Origin: Pukyongia salina
GTDB lineage: Bacteria; Bacteroidota; Bacteroidia; Flavobacteriales; Flavobacteriaceae
NCBI RefSeq assembly: GCF_002966125.1
Contig: NZ_CP027062.1
Span: forward strand, 1,550,001-1,614,000
Direction: 5' to 3'
DNA length: 64,000 nt
Positions 15,886-25,224 of this stretch are shown here, piece after piece. The stretch's first letter is position 1, and each line of letters starts with the position of its first letter. The notes beneath the pieces were generated by a model. That model was given only the letters and a program-made list of their open reading frames with translations. It was not told the DNA's origin and did not search any database. The translations under genes were made by a program, and so were the position numbers.

Positions 15886-17112
15886 CCCCAAAACTGGAAA
15901 ACATATAAACTTGGAGATGTAGCAGTTCTTAATAAAAAGAATATTAATCCAAAAAATTTCAATGATGAAATTTATATAGGTCTGGAACATATTGGGAAAG
16001 GTAGCTTTCTAATTGAATCAACTGGATCCGCTAGTGATGTTACAAGCAATAAAGCCATTTTTGCAAGTGGCGATATTTTATATGGCAAAATTAGACCCTA
16101 CTTTAAGAAAGTGTACCGGCCCAAATTCTCAGGTATTTGTTCAACAGATATATTGGTTATTGGTCCTCGAAACGAATCTAATGTAACTCAAGATTACCTT
16201 TATCAATTAATAAGAACACAAGAATTTACGGACAGAGCTACTGAGACAAGCACTGGAACAAAAATGCCAAGAGCAGATTGGAACAGTTTAACTAAATTAA
16301 ATTATAGCTTCCCTCCACTCTCAGAACAAAAAGCCATCGTCTCCATCCTCTCCGCACTCGACGATAAAATAGAACTCAACCTCCAGCAAAACAAAACACT
16401 GGAAGAAATGGCCATGGCACTCTACAAACATTGGTTTGTGGATTTTGGACCCTTCCAAGATGGGGAATTCGTGGACTCTGAGTTGGGGATGATTCCGAAG
16501 GGGTGGGAAGTCAAGTCGATAGGTGAATTAATTGAAACTTTGGGTGGCGGTACTCCGAAAACAAAAGTCATCGAATATTGGCAGAATGGAGATATAGATT
16601 GGTATTCACCTACAGATTTAACCAGCGCCAATTCTCTTTACTCACTCGGTACGGCAAAAAAAATAACTAAACTAGGACTCCAAAAAAGTTCTGCAAAGTT
16701 ATTTCCAAAGAATTCTTTATTGATGTCAAGTCGAGCGACAATAGGAGCAATTACCATTAACAGAAAAGAAGCTTGTACAAATCAGGGTTTTATTACTATG
16801 CTCCCAAATGATAAGCTGAGTTTATATCAACTCCACGGTTGGACAGTTTTTAATATGGATGTTATTATTTCAAAGGCAAACGGAAGTACATTTAAAGAGA
16901 TAAGTAAAACCAACTTTAGAAATTTACCTATTGCGTTGGGAATTAAAATTCAAGATTATTTGACGGAGGTAAGTAATTATTATTCATTGATTGAGAGCAA
17001 TATTCTAGAAAACCAAACTCTCACACAACTCCGAGACACCCTCTTACCCAAGCTCATCAGTGGCGAAGTACGCTTAAAAGAATTCGAAAAAACTGCCGAA
17101 GCTGCCTTATGA
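15883..17112 (+). CDS. hsdS: Type I restriction-modification specificity subunit (HsdS)
   Basis: 409 residues with two target-recognition domains, which set the bipartite DNA site. TRD1 covers about 1-145, followed by a conserved coiled-coil spacer (LSEQKAIVSILSALDDKIEL onward). TRD2 spans about 205-360, ending in the second conserved helix ENQTLTQLRDTLLPKLISGE. The DNA of the TRDs is AT-rich while the conserved spacers are not, as expected for domains exchanged by recombination. The start overlaps the KAP stop (TAATG) and the end overlaps hsdR (ATGA). The recognition sequence cannot be deduced. Confidence 0.95.
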   Translation: MPQNWKTYKLGDVAVLNKKNINPKNFNDEIYIGLEHIGKGSFLIESTGSASDVTSNKAIFASGDILYGKIRPYFKKVYRPKFSGICSTDILVIGPRNESNVTQDYLYQLIRTQEFTDRATETSTGTKMPRADWNSLTKLNYSFPPLSEQKAIVSILSALDDKIELNLQQNKTLEEMAMALYKHWFVDFGPFQDGEFVDSELGMIPKGWEVKSIGELIETLGGGTPKTKVIEYWQNGDIDWYSPTDLTSANSLYSLGTAKKITKLGLQKSSAKLFPKNSLLMSSRATIGAITINRKEACTNQGFITMLPNDKLSLYQLHGWTVFNMDVIISKANGSTFKEISKTNFRNLPIALGIKIQDYLTEVSNYYSLIESNILENQTLTQLRDTLLPKLISGEVRLKEFEKTAEAAL

Positions 17113-20100
17113 CCTACCTCTTAGAACATACCGTACAAAAAGCGGCCATAGAATGGTTGCAGGAATTGGGGTATACTTACCAAGAGGGAAACTCGCTTGA
17201 GCGAGACCTTAAAAAAGTAGTACTGGAAAACGAGTTACGCTCCTTTTTACAAAATACTTATCCAAAGGTACCTGCCACCGCTATCGATGAAGCCTTCGCC
17301 GCCTTCACCCAAAACCAAGGCATGGATCTGGATCATCGCAACAGGGATTTCCATCGTAAAATGACTCAGGGGGTTTCAGTCACCTGGAAGGACGCCCAGG
17401 GTAAAGAGCAGGCCAAACATATTTACCCCATCAATTATATCCAACCGGACAAGAATAACTTTCTATGTACCGATGAGGTGACCATTGTTGGTAAAAACAC
17501 CAGAAGGACGGACCTGCTTATTTATATCAATGGGTTACCGCTTATTGTCTTCGAGTTTAAAAATATGTTCGATAAGGAAGTTGATATCGACAACGCCCAC
17601 CGGCAGATAGGGCATTATATGCTGGACATCCCTCAATTGTTCGACTACAATGCCATCACCGTAATTTCAGATGGGATGCAGGCCCTGCACGGTATGTACA
17701 GTTCGTCCTTTAAATGGTTTGCCCCCTGGAAAAGTCTTCATGGGGACGATCTGGTTCAGAAAAGCGAACTACAGCTTGAAACACTCTTAAAAGGATTATT
17801 TCCTAAAGAAACACTGCTTAACTATTTACAAAACTTCATTTTCCACGAAGACCACAATGGTAAGATCATAAAAAAAGGAGCCAAATACCATCAGTTTTGG
17901 GGGATCAATAAAGCCGTAGAGAGTGCAATAAGAAACATTAAACCTATAGGTGATGGTCGTTTAGGAGTCATTTGGCACACACAGGGGTCAGGGAAAAGTA
18001 TTTCTATGGCAATTTTAACCGGAATACTGAGGCAACTTCCTGAGATGAAGAATCCCACCATTGTGATACAAGTTGATAGATCGGATCTTGATCAGCAGCT
18101 TTACGAGAACTTCGTGCTTTGTAAAGACTTAGTAGGTGATGTAGGTCATGCAGATACCACCGATGAGCTCAGAGATTTATTAAGTGCCGAGGGTGGTGGT
18201 GTGATCTTTACAACTATTGAGAAATTCCGTTTAAAGGAGCTAGAAGATGGCAAAGAAGAGCAGCATCCGGTGCTTTCGGAACGATTTAACCTAATCGTCA
18301 TGGCCGATGAGGCCCATCGCACCCAATACGGGTTTAAAGATGGAGGATTTGCTCAAAACATTCGTAGAGCCGTACCCAATGCCTCTTTTATTGGTTTTAC
18401 CGGAACTCCGGTAGATAGTAAAGATGCCGATACCGAACAGGTATTTGGAAAAACCATTCATACTTACGATATCAAACAGGCCGTGGAAGATGGTGCAACC
18501 GTTCCTATTTATTACGAGCCCAAAATGGTTCCGCTAAATATCAAGGAAAAGTTCACAAAGAAGTTAGAAGAAGTAGCAGAAACGGAGGAAGAAGAAGGGA
18601 CCAATGCCGTCTGGGCGGCCATCGAAGATGCCGCTGGTGCGGAAGATAGAGTGCGGCGAGTTGCTAAGGATATTTTAACGCATTTTAAAGCAAGAGAGGA
18701 AACTTTAGAGGGCAAGGCCATGATCGTTTGTATGAGCAGAAGAAATTGTGTAAAAATGTACGATGCTATTTCGGTTTTAGAAGGTTGTCCGGAAATCGCC
18801 GTGATCATGACCAGCAATATCAGTAAAGATCCGAAGTCATGGAACCCTCATGTGAGAACAAAGGATGCCATGGAAGCGATAAAAAAGCGGTTTCGAAATC
18901 CCGATGATCCTTTAAAGATGGTAATAGTTCGGGACATGTGGCTGACAGGTTTTGATGCCCCCTGTGCGCATACCATGTATGTAGATAAAATCATGAAAAG
19001 CCATAACCTAATGCAGGCCATTGCACGGGTAAACCGGGTGTTCGAGGACAAGCCAAATGGGTTAGTAGTTGATTTTATCGGAATCTCAGATCATTTAGCA
19101 AAAGCAACGAAAAAATATACAGGCAGTGGTGGTGAGGGAAAACCGACCATCGATTTAGAAGCGGCTGTAAACTTGTGCCTCGAACAATTCGCGGAAGTTA
19201 TAAGGTTGGTAGGGGGATTCAATATTGATGAGGTTAACACAAAGTCCGATGCTGAAAAACTAAAATGGTCGAATGAGTTGGTAAATAAGTTGCTTGAGAC
19301 CGATGTCATTACAGACGAATTCCTAAACGAAGAACGAAAACTATCGGAATTGGTGGCTATGACGAACTCAGACAAGCGTATTTGGGCCATTCAGGAAGAA
19401 GTGAGTGTCATTCAAAAGATAAGACAAGTAATTAGGAAGATTAAAAATCCTCCAGCGATACAGCGTAAAAAGAATGATCGTATAAAGGATTTAATCAGCA
19501 AATCCATAGAATCCAATGAAATTGTGGATTTGGCCCAGATGTTCAATCTGGACAAGATAGATATCTCAATCATCGATGATCGTTTTCAAGCCATTGTAAA
19601 AGAAAAGGGTAGCGAGAATATTAAAGTGGAACTGCTAAGGAGAATCATTAATGATGAGTTGAAGGTGCGCATGTCCAAAAACATCAGGCGTATGTCCACT
19701 TTAAAAGAGGAATTGGAGAGTGTTTTAAGCAGGTATCATAAAAACAGTTTAGATTCGATTGCGGCTATTAAGCATTTGCTGGATATTGCCAATGAATTTA
19801 AAAATGATGACCAGCGCACAATAGAATTAGGCTTAACCGAAGACGAACTGGCCTTTTACGACCTGTTGGCGGCTAATAAAAAGATTTTAAACGAAGCTGG
19901 CCCCATTCAGGATTTAGTACATAAAGTAGTTGCATCAGTAAAGAAAAACCTACAGTTGGATTGGTCAAAAAAGGAAAATGCACGAGCAGCGATTCGGTTA
20001 GCCGTAAAGAAAGAATTAAAAGGCAAAGTGCCTTTCTCTTCATTGGACCAATTATTAAAAGAAGTCATCGAACAGGCTGAAGGACAGTATAAGGATTGGC

Positions 20101-20114
20101 CTTTGGTGGGGTAG
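17109..20114 (+). CDS. hsdR: Type I restriction endonuclease subunit (HsdR)
   Basis: 1001 residues, the usual length. The N-terminal HsdR_N nuclease shows Asp135 in RRTDLLIY and Glu149-Phe-Lys151 in IVFEFKN, the PD-(D/E)XK core. The translocase motor has Walker A HTQGSGKS (290-297) and the DEAH box ADEAHR (399-404). A SF2 helicase domain 2 and a helical C-terminal part that binds HsdM/HsdS follow. It translocates DNA with ATP and cleaves unmodified DNA. All catalytic motifs are intact, so restriction is probably active. The start overlaps hsdS by four bases. Confidence 0.97.
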   Translation: MTYLLEHTVQKAAIEWLQELGYTYQEGNSLERDLKKVVLENELRSFLQNTYPKVPATAIDEAFAAFTQNQGMDLDHRNRDFHRKMTQGVSVTWKDAQGKEQAKHIYPINYIQPDKNNFLCTDEVTIVGKNTRRTDLLIYINGLPLIVFEFKNMFDKEVDIDNAHRQIGHYMLDIPQLFDYNAITVISDGMQALHGMYSSSFKWFAPWKSLHGDDLVQKSELQLETLLKGLFPKETLLNYLQNFIFHEDHNGKIIKKGAKYHQFWGINKAVESAIRNIKPIGDGRLGVIWHTQGSGKSISMAILTGILRQLPEMKNPTIVIQVDRSDLDQQLYENFVLCKDLVGDVGHADTTDELRDLLSAEGGGVIFTTIEKFRLKELEDGKEEQHPVLSERFNLIVMADEAHRTQYGFKDGGFAQNIRRAVPNASFIGFTGTPVDSKDADTEQVFGKTIHTYDIKQAVEDGATVPIYYEPKMVPLNIKEKFTKKLEEVAETEEEEGTNAVWAAIEDAAGAEDRVRRVAKDILTHFKAREETLEGKAMIVCMSRRNCVKMYDAISVLEGCPEIAVIMTSNISKDPKSWNPHVRTKDAMEAIKKRFRNPDDPLKMVIVRDMWLTGFDAPCAHTMYVDKIMKSHNLMQAIARVNRVFEDKPNGLVVDFIGISDHLAKATKKYTGSGGEGKPTIDLEAAVNLCLEQFAEVIRLVGGFNIDEVNTKSDAEKLKWSNELVNKLLETDVITDEFLNEERKLSELVAMTNSDKRIWAIQEEVSVIQKIRQVIRKIKNPPAIQRKKNDRIKDLISKSIESNEIVDLAQMFNLDKIDISIIDDRFQAIVKEKGSENIKVELLRRIINDELKVRMSKNIRRMSTLKEELESVLSRYHKNSLDSIAAIKHLLDIANEFKNDDQRTIELGLTEDELAFYDLLAANKKILNEAGPIQDLVHKVVASVKKNLQLDWSKKENARAAIRLAVKKELKGKVPFSSLDQLLKEVIEQAEGQYKDWPLVG

Positions 20115-20147
20115 AGCTATAACTAGTTGTAAAAAAATCAAGGAAAA

Positions 20148-20537
20148 ATGTATTTCGAACATAAATTGCGATTACCAGACGACGAAACTTTGAAAGGAAG
20201 ACTTAATCAGCTTTGTAGAATATACACAGCTGGCGTAAATTATGAGTTATTCTGGGGAATAATATCTAATCGTTGGAATGATAAACCAAGTAGTACAAGA
20301 CCAACTGATTGGAATTTATTCGATGTAGAAGGATGGGTTGTTTTTTACAAGAAACATGGTTTTAAAACAGACGTGTATCAACTTGAGCTAGTTTTTAAAT
20401 ATTTAACCACCTATTATTCTGGCCCCAGCATATTTATATCACAATCTGGCACGAGATATCAGGCAAATCATAGAAGTCATGTTAGTCATGACGATTTAAT
20501 AATTGAAAGAATAGCCTTAATGGCCTTGGAGTGTTAA
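20148..20537 (+). CDS. Unrecognised small protein between hsdR and a TIR gene
   Basis: A 129-residue soluble protein without signal or membrane segment. It contains TDWNLFDVEGWVVFYKKHGF in the middle and SGTRYQANHRSHVSHDDLII near the end, with several histidines. I do not recognise the family. It starts 33 bases after hsdR and ends 32 bases before the TIR gene, all on one strand. Its DNA is AT-rich like the TIR gene, so it probably belongs to the same acquired module. Confidence 0.65.
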   Translation: MYFEHKLRLPDDETLKGRLNQLCRIYTAGVNYELFWGIISNRWNDKPSSTRPTDWNLFDVEGWVVFYKKHGFKTDVYQLELVFKYLTTYYSGPSIFISQSGTRYQANHRSHVSHDDLIIERIALMALEC

Positions 20538-20569
20538 GATAGACGAAACTTTTTCTAATTAGTAATAAT

Positions 20570-21520
20570 ATGAGAGCATTTATTTCTTACAGTCATAAAG
20601 ATGAAGAATACCTTGAGAGACTACATACTCATCTAGCTCAATTGAAACGTGATGGATTAATACACACGTGGACAGATGAATCTATTTCACCGGGAGGTAA
20701 TATTGAAAAGGAGATATCTACTTCCTTAAGTGAATCGGAGCTATTTATTGCGCTGTTAAGTCCAGATTATATTAATTCGAATTATTGTTACGAAAAAGAA
20801 TTTGAAGCTGCTTTAAAAATGCATGAAGAAGGTAAATTGATAATTATTCCTATCATCCTAGAGCCCTGTGATTGGCTCACTACACCTTTTAAAGTATTTA
20901 AAGCTATGCCAAAAGATGGTAAGCCAATATCTAATTGGAGCAATAGTAACACGGCTTTTCTAGGTGTTATACAGGGGATAAGAAGCCTAATGGAAGGTCA
21001 TAAGGCAGAAGTAGTAGTGGCAAGTCAAAGTAAAAAGCCTGAAACTAACTCGCGCAGTTATAAAGTTCAAAAAGATTTTGACACTATCGAGAAAATGGAA
21101 TTCGTTGAAACTGGCTTTAAAGAACTAAGATTGCATTTAAGAAACTATATTGATGAGGTTTTGAATCTTGAGAATATCAAGGCGAGAATTTTAGTCAACG
21201 ATGATGAGAGTTTTAAATGTGTTATTGTTAACAAGAACAAAATTGCTACGGAAGCAAAATTAATGCTTACGAAAACAGATGGCAAGCCTCAAATTGGAAT
21301 CCAGTCGTATACAGGTTCTGATTTTTCGATTAATTGTAGTATAGATCAAGGTAATCGAGGTAATGAACATTTTTCTTTCAACTTAGAACTTGATGAATAC
21401 AATATGTATTGGACTATGGGAGGATATAGTTTTAAAGGTGGATCACGTAAATTATCTGTAAAGGAGATTGCCGATATAATCTGGGAGAAATGGTTAAAAA
21501 GTATTGGGATAGATTTTTGA
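20570..21520 (+). CDS. TIR-domain protein with C-terminal unknown domain
   Basis: 316 residues. The N-terminal TIR domain (about 1-145) starts MRAFISYSHKDEEYLERLHT and has the box-2-like TDESISPGG. The putative catalytic glutamate, Glu77, is in NYCYEKEFEAAL, and FIALLSPDYINS precedes it. Bacterial TIR domains of this type often cleave NAD or make ADP-ribose-derived signals in antiphage defence (family knowledge). The C-terminal 150 residues are strand-rich and unrecognised. It lies in the same strand and region as the hsd operon with its macro-like KAP protein. The partnership is inference. Confidence 0.88.
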   Translation: MRAFISYSHKDEEYLERLHTHLAQLKRDGLIHTWTDESISPGGNIEKEISTSLSESELFIALLSPDYINSNYCYEKEFEAALKMHEEGKLIIIPIILEPCDWLTTPFKVFKAMPKDGKPISNWSNSNTAFLGVIQGIRSLMEGHKAEVVVASQSKKPETNSRSYKVQKDFDTIEKMEFVETGFKELRLHLRNYIDEVLNLENIKARILVNDDESFKCVIVNKNKIATEAKLMLTKTDGKPQIGIQSYTGSDFSINCSIDQGNRGNEHFSFNLELDEYNMYWTMGGYSFKGGSRKLSVKEIADIIWEKWLKSIGIDF

Positions 21521-21703
21521 GAAAATTAGGAGATTAATTTGTAATATTCATCAATTAAGCCATTCAACACCCACTAATGAAAAAACTCAAATTCCCCACC
21601 GCACTATCTACCACCTTACCCCTCACCCTTCACCTTTCCCCGCGTTTTATTACCTTTATGTAACATATTCAAACACAGCCTTACTAACCAATAAAAACAA
21701 ACC

Positions 21704-22264
21704 ATGATATACTTTTTAGCTTTCTTAGGGGGTGGCCTCGTTATCATCCTGCTACTTATCTCCATCTTCAACCGTTTTGTGAAGAACCGAAACACCGTTA
21801 AGGACGCATGGAGCAATATAGATGTGGCCTTAAAACGTCGCTACGATCTTATCCCAAACCTGGTGGAGACCGTGAAAGGCTATGCTGCCCATGAAAAAAC
21901 CACCCTGGAGAATGTGATCCACGCCCGAAATGCGGCCATGGCCGTGCCCAAGGATGATATCAATGGGCAAATAAAGGCAGAGAATGCCTTACAGCAAACC
22001 CTTAGATCTATTTTTGCGTTGGGTGAAGCCTACCCGGACCTGAAGGCAAATACCAATTTTATCAACCTGCAGGAGAAGCTCAACGAGATAGAGGAGAACC
22101 TGGAACGCAGCAGGCGCTACTACAACGGTACGGTGCGTGAGAACAACACTTATGGGGAAAGCTTCCCCGGGGTTCTCTTTGCAGGGATCTTTAACTATAC
22201 ACACTTCGATTTCTTCGAAGCAGAGGCAGCTAGCCGTGAGAATGTGAAAGTAGACTTTTCGTAA
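21704..22264 (+). CDS. lemA: LemA family protein
   Basis: 186 residues, the usual length. One N-terminal membrane helix (about 3-22) is followed by the family signature NTVKDAWSNIDVALKRRYDL and a helical coiled domain with NLVETVKGYAAHEK. It is membrane-anchored with a long extracytoplasmic or cytoplasmic helical part; the function is not firmly known. The DUF2207 gene follows after 14 bases, a pairing common in Bacteroidota. Confidence 0.95.
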   Translation: MIYFLAFLGGGLVIILLLISIFNRFVKNRNTVKDAWSNIDVALKRRYDLIPNLVETVKGYAAHEKTTLENVIHARNAAMAVPKDDINGQIKAENALQQTLRSIFALGEAYPDLKANTNFINLQEKLNEIEENLERSRRYYNGTVRENNTYGESFPGVLFAGIFNYTHFDFFEAEAASRENVKVDFS

Positions 22265-22278
22265 AACGGGAGTCGGCC

Positions 22279-23958
22279 ATGAAACAGTTCTTTTTATTTC
22301 TTGTTGCAGTATTTTCACTAAGCTTTGGCTATGCCCAGGGTTTTGTGGTAGACCAACATTCGGTGGATATTTATATAAGTGAAGATGGGTATTTCGATGT
22401 GGAGGAGCGATATCAGGTGAATTTCACTCAGAATAAACACGGGATCATCCGTACCATACAGACGCATTATAATTTGGTCACTTCCGAAGGGAAAAAAGAA
22501 AAGCGGAAGATCGAGATCGACAAGATAAAGGTAGAGGGCCATAAGTCTGATATCAGCGGGAAGTTCTCCCAGCGTATCGAAGGCAACCTGAACATCAAAA
22601 TAGGCGATGCCAATAAATGGGTAACAGGGCCGCAGGAGTATGTGATCAAATACAGAGTGCACCAGGCTTTCCTTTACGAAGAGCAGTTTACTCGTTTCTA
22701 CTGGAACCTGAAACCCACCCAATGGTTTGCACCCTTTAATGCTATAGAATTTAACGTACATCTGCCGGAGGGTGTGACTGTGGAGTCCGGTGATATATTT
22801 GTGTACTCCGGCAATGAAGGGAATACTTTACCCACAGACGAATTCAACCTGGAGTATACAGGCAATGTCTTTTCAGGGAGTAGTAAGGAAGGGGTGATCT
22901 CGTCTTACGGACAAGCAGTAACAGTCCTCATTAATTTTCCGAAGGGCAGTATAGCCGAGGTAAAACCCTTCTGGCCTTTCTGGTCACGTTATGGCTATCT
23001 TATAATTATCGCGGCACTTTTTACAGGGTTCTATCTGCTATGGAAAATGTTTGGTAGGGACAGGCGAGTGGTTGCTACAACAAGCTATTATCCGCCAAAA
23101 GGAATAGACCCCGCCATGGCTGGATTTCTAATTAACGATATGGACGATACGTCCGATCTTATCTCACTCATCCCGTATTGGGGAACACATGGCTATATCA
23201 AGATGGAGGAGATCGACAAAAAGGGCCTGTTTGCCAAAGACGATGTTAAGCTTTACAAGCTGAAGAATATCCCCGATGATGCGCCGGACTATGAGCGGAA
23301 GATGTTCTATGGTCTTTTCAGTGGAGGCAAGGAAGAGGTTTTGGTAAGTAGTTTGAAGAATAAGTTCTATACCACTTTGGGAGTGGCAAAGTCGCAATTG
23401 GTGAAAGCCGCCCAGGTGTATTATCATAAAGAATCCCGGAAAGTGCGAACCACATTATGGTTTGTCATGTTCCCACTCATACTGGTTCTGGTACCGTTAA
23501 GCCTCTATTTCTGGGGATTTATAGCGGCTATCTTGATGTTTGTGAGCTTTGTTGTTCTTTATATTCTGAATATTTACATGATCAAGAAAAACCGCAAAGG
23601 CGATGCGGTTTTAACCGAATTGAAAGGTTTCAGGCAGTTTATAAAAACCGCCGAAGAAAATAAACTAAAGATGTTGCTGGGGGAGAGTCCCGTTTACTTC
23701 GAATCCACTATGAGCTACGCCCTGGCTTTTGGAGTGTTCGCTGTTTGGGCGAAGAAATTTGCTGCCCTTGAAGTACCTCCGCCCAGTTGGTATTCGTCAC
23801 ATTCGCACAGCCATTTTAATATGAACCAGTTTTCGAAATCCTTTTCCTCATCGATCTCTGCTGCCAGCTCTACTATGGTAAGTTCACCCTCCAGTAGCAG
23901 TTCGGGCGGTGGTTCCTCCGGCGGCGGCTTTGGCGGTGGTGGTGGTGGGAGCTGGTGA
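22279..23958 (+). CDS. DUF2207 domain membrane protein
   Basis: 559 residues. A signal peptide (about 1-19) is followed by the extracellular DUF2207 domain (about 24-240; VDQHSVDIYISEDGYFDVEE onward). Membrane helices lie near 240-260 and a pair near 395-440. The C-terminal tail is low-complexity, serine-rich, then glycine-rich and ends GGGGSW, as in many family members. It is co-transcribed with lemA. The function of the pair is unknown; an envelope role is likely. Repeat A copy 2 begins about 100 bases downstream. Confidence 0.92.
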   Translation: MKQFFLFLVAVFSLSFGYAQGFVVDQHSVDIYISEDGYFDVEERYQVNFTQNKHGIIRTIQTHYNLVTSEGKKEKRKIEIDKIKVEGHKSDISGKFSQRIEGNLNIKIGDANKWVTGPQEYVIKYRVHQAFLYEEQFTRFYWNLKPTQWFAPFNAIEFNVHLPEGVTVESGDIFVYSGNEGNTLPTDEFNLEYTGNVFSGSSKEGVISSYGQAVTVLINFPKGSIAEVKPFWPFWSRYGYLIIIAALFTGFYLLWKMFGRDRRVVATTSYYPPKGIDPAMAGFLINDMDDTSDLISLIPYWGTHGYIKMEEIDKKGLFAKDDVKLYKLKNIPDDAPDYERKMFYGLFSGGKEEVLVSSLKNKFYTTLGVAKSQLVKAAQVYYHKESRKVRTTLWFVMFPLILVLVPLSLYFWGFIAAILMFVSFVVLYILNIYMIKKNRKGDAVLTELKGFRQFIKTAEENKLKMLLGESPVYFESTMSYALAFGVFAVWAKKFAALEVPPPSWYSSHSHSHFNMNQFSKSFSSSISAASSTMVSSPSSSSSGGGSSGGGFGGGGGGSW

Positions 23959-24058
23959 TTTGAAATCGCTTTCTTGGTTAATTTCTTCTTTTTTGCATTG
24001 CCCAAATCGGAGATTCACGAACACCGAAATATTTACTTTGAGAGTGAGTAAAAAAGAA

Positions 24059-24230
24059 ACAAAAAAGTCTAGCGCTGCACCAACGTTTCCTAAAATTACT
24101 ACTTCATCTCCACTACGCTTGCTGAACTCGGTGGCAAACCACCTCAAACAGCACCAAGCGCTTAACGTTCCGATTCATTGAATTTTAAGGAATCGTCGCT
24201 GAGGCGCAAAAACTGACGTACTAAGTAGAT
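24059..24230 (+). repeat. Dispersed repeat A, copy 2
   Basis: It shares the core of copies 1 and 3 (AGCGCTGCACCAACG, CACCAAGCGCTTAACG, end near TGACGTACTAAGTAGAT). The left flank differs: the GTACTTTTTAC hairpin is replaced by an A-rich tract. Repeat B follows after about 12 bases. Confidence 0.88.
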
Positions 24231-24242
24231 TTTTATTTACTT

Positions 24243-24468
24243 CTCACTATATAAAACTTAGTTCCGGCGTAGCCGGAAAACTCCTCTTCGTTAGTATAGG
24301 TGAACAAAAGCTCCGAGATTCAGGAGCGAAGCGACGCGGAGTTTTGGAACCGGTTTCAAAACGCGAAAGCCGTTTTGAAAATACCTTAGAAGAGGCCTCC
24401 TTTTTACTCCTTTTTTTGGAGGGGCAAAAAAAGGAAAAGAACAAAGATGATAGTTACTAACGTTCTAT
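24243..24468 (+). repeat. Dispersed repeat B, copy 2
   Basis: Nearly identical to copy 1 (5249-5476) and to the reverse complement of 61204-61430. It lies directly after repeat A, giving the complete A-B arrangement. Any coding frame here is a by-product of the repeat. Confidence 0.92.
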
Positions 24469-24489
24469 AAATTATTCACCACTCACCAT

Positions 24490-25167
24490 TCACTCCCCAC
24501 CACTAACCTTCAAGCCATTCTTCAAAATCATTACTCCCATAAGCGCTAACCATAAAGCTTTCACATGGAACATAGGTTTGTAGTACTCAAAGTACTCCGG
24601 GATAAAGAGTATAATCCCCATAGCTACTACTCCTAATAGAAGTGTTAACCAGCCCATACCTGAGTGCATGATCCTGCCTTTTAGCATACCGGCTCCCAGT
24701 AATACCAATCCTACCCCGCTAAATATGCGTCCGAAACGCATAAAACAGGTTACGTACTGATTGATGTTTAGAATACTGTCCATAAAGGCCTGTACTTCCT
24801 CGGGAGATTTTCCCTGTGTCATACCTACTCCCCAGGCACCGTAGTTGTAGTAAAAGGCCGAACCAAGTGCCAGCGTAAAGGTACCCACAACCACCATTCC
24901 TACTCCGGGGGTGATTAAAATACGATACGGCATTTTGTTAGCTATCATCGCCAGTGCGATCACAGCTATGATCATCATTACCCAGCCAAAAATATGTACT
25001 CTGAAAACCCAGATCCAGGTCCAGAGACTTTCGCCAATCGCAGGGAAATCTGTTGCCACAAGATATTCGCCTACATTGTGAGGGGATAGCATATAACCTC
25101 CCCAGAGCATCAAGGCTGCCAGTATAAATACCCAGCCGGTAAACTTGGTTTCAAAATCTTTTTTCAT
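24490..25167 (-). CDS. Hypothetical six-helix membrane protein
   Basis: A 225-residue protein with about six membrane helices (for example WVFILAALMLWGGYML near the N-terminus and WLTLLLGVVAMGIILF near the C-terminus) and several glycine-rich turns. I do not recognise the family. It is the last gene of the minus-strand cluster that starts with the sulfite-oxidase-like enzyme. That placement suggests a membrane role linked to electron transfer or to the sterol-desaturase-like enzyme upstream, but this is inference. Confidence 0.7.
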   Translation of the reverse strand: MKKDFETKFTGWVFILAALMLWGGYMLSPHNVGEYLVATDFPAIGESLWTWIWVFRVHIFGWVMMIIAVIALAMIANKMPYRILITPGVGMVVVGTFTLALGSAFYYNYGAWGVGMTQGKSPEEVQAFMDSILNINQYVTCFMRFGRIFSGVGLVLLGAGMLKGRIMHSGMGWLTLLLGVVAMGIILFIPEYFEYYKPMFHVKALWLALMGVMILKNGLKVSGGE

Positions 25168-25224
25168 AATGTTTCATTTCGGGAAATTCCGGCGACTTTT
25201 TAAGTTGCTTTCCTTTCCAAGTTA

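Noticed and set aside
10414-21520. Prophage or integrative element around the RM locus
   Set aside because: No integrase, phage structural gene, tRNA att site or long direct repeat was seen at the ends; only the local 9-bp seam repeat was found.
22279-23958. Glycine-rich end of the DUF2207 protein as a frameshift artefact
   Set aside because: Poly-serine/glycine tails ending GGGSW are normal for this family.
23909-24181. Plus-strand frame across the end of the DUF2207 gene and repeat A
   Set aside because: It reads out of frame through the glycine-rich tail and then through a dispersed repeat; the translated part in the repeat is shared with other copies.
24247-24444. Frames of about 65 codons inside repeat B (also at 61229-61429)
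   Set aside because: They recur because the DNA repeats, and copies carry length changes in the homopolymer runs that break the frame; no evidence of translation.
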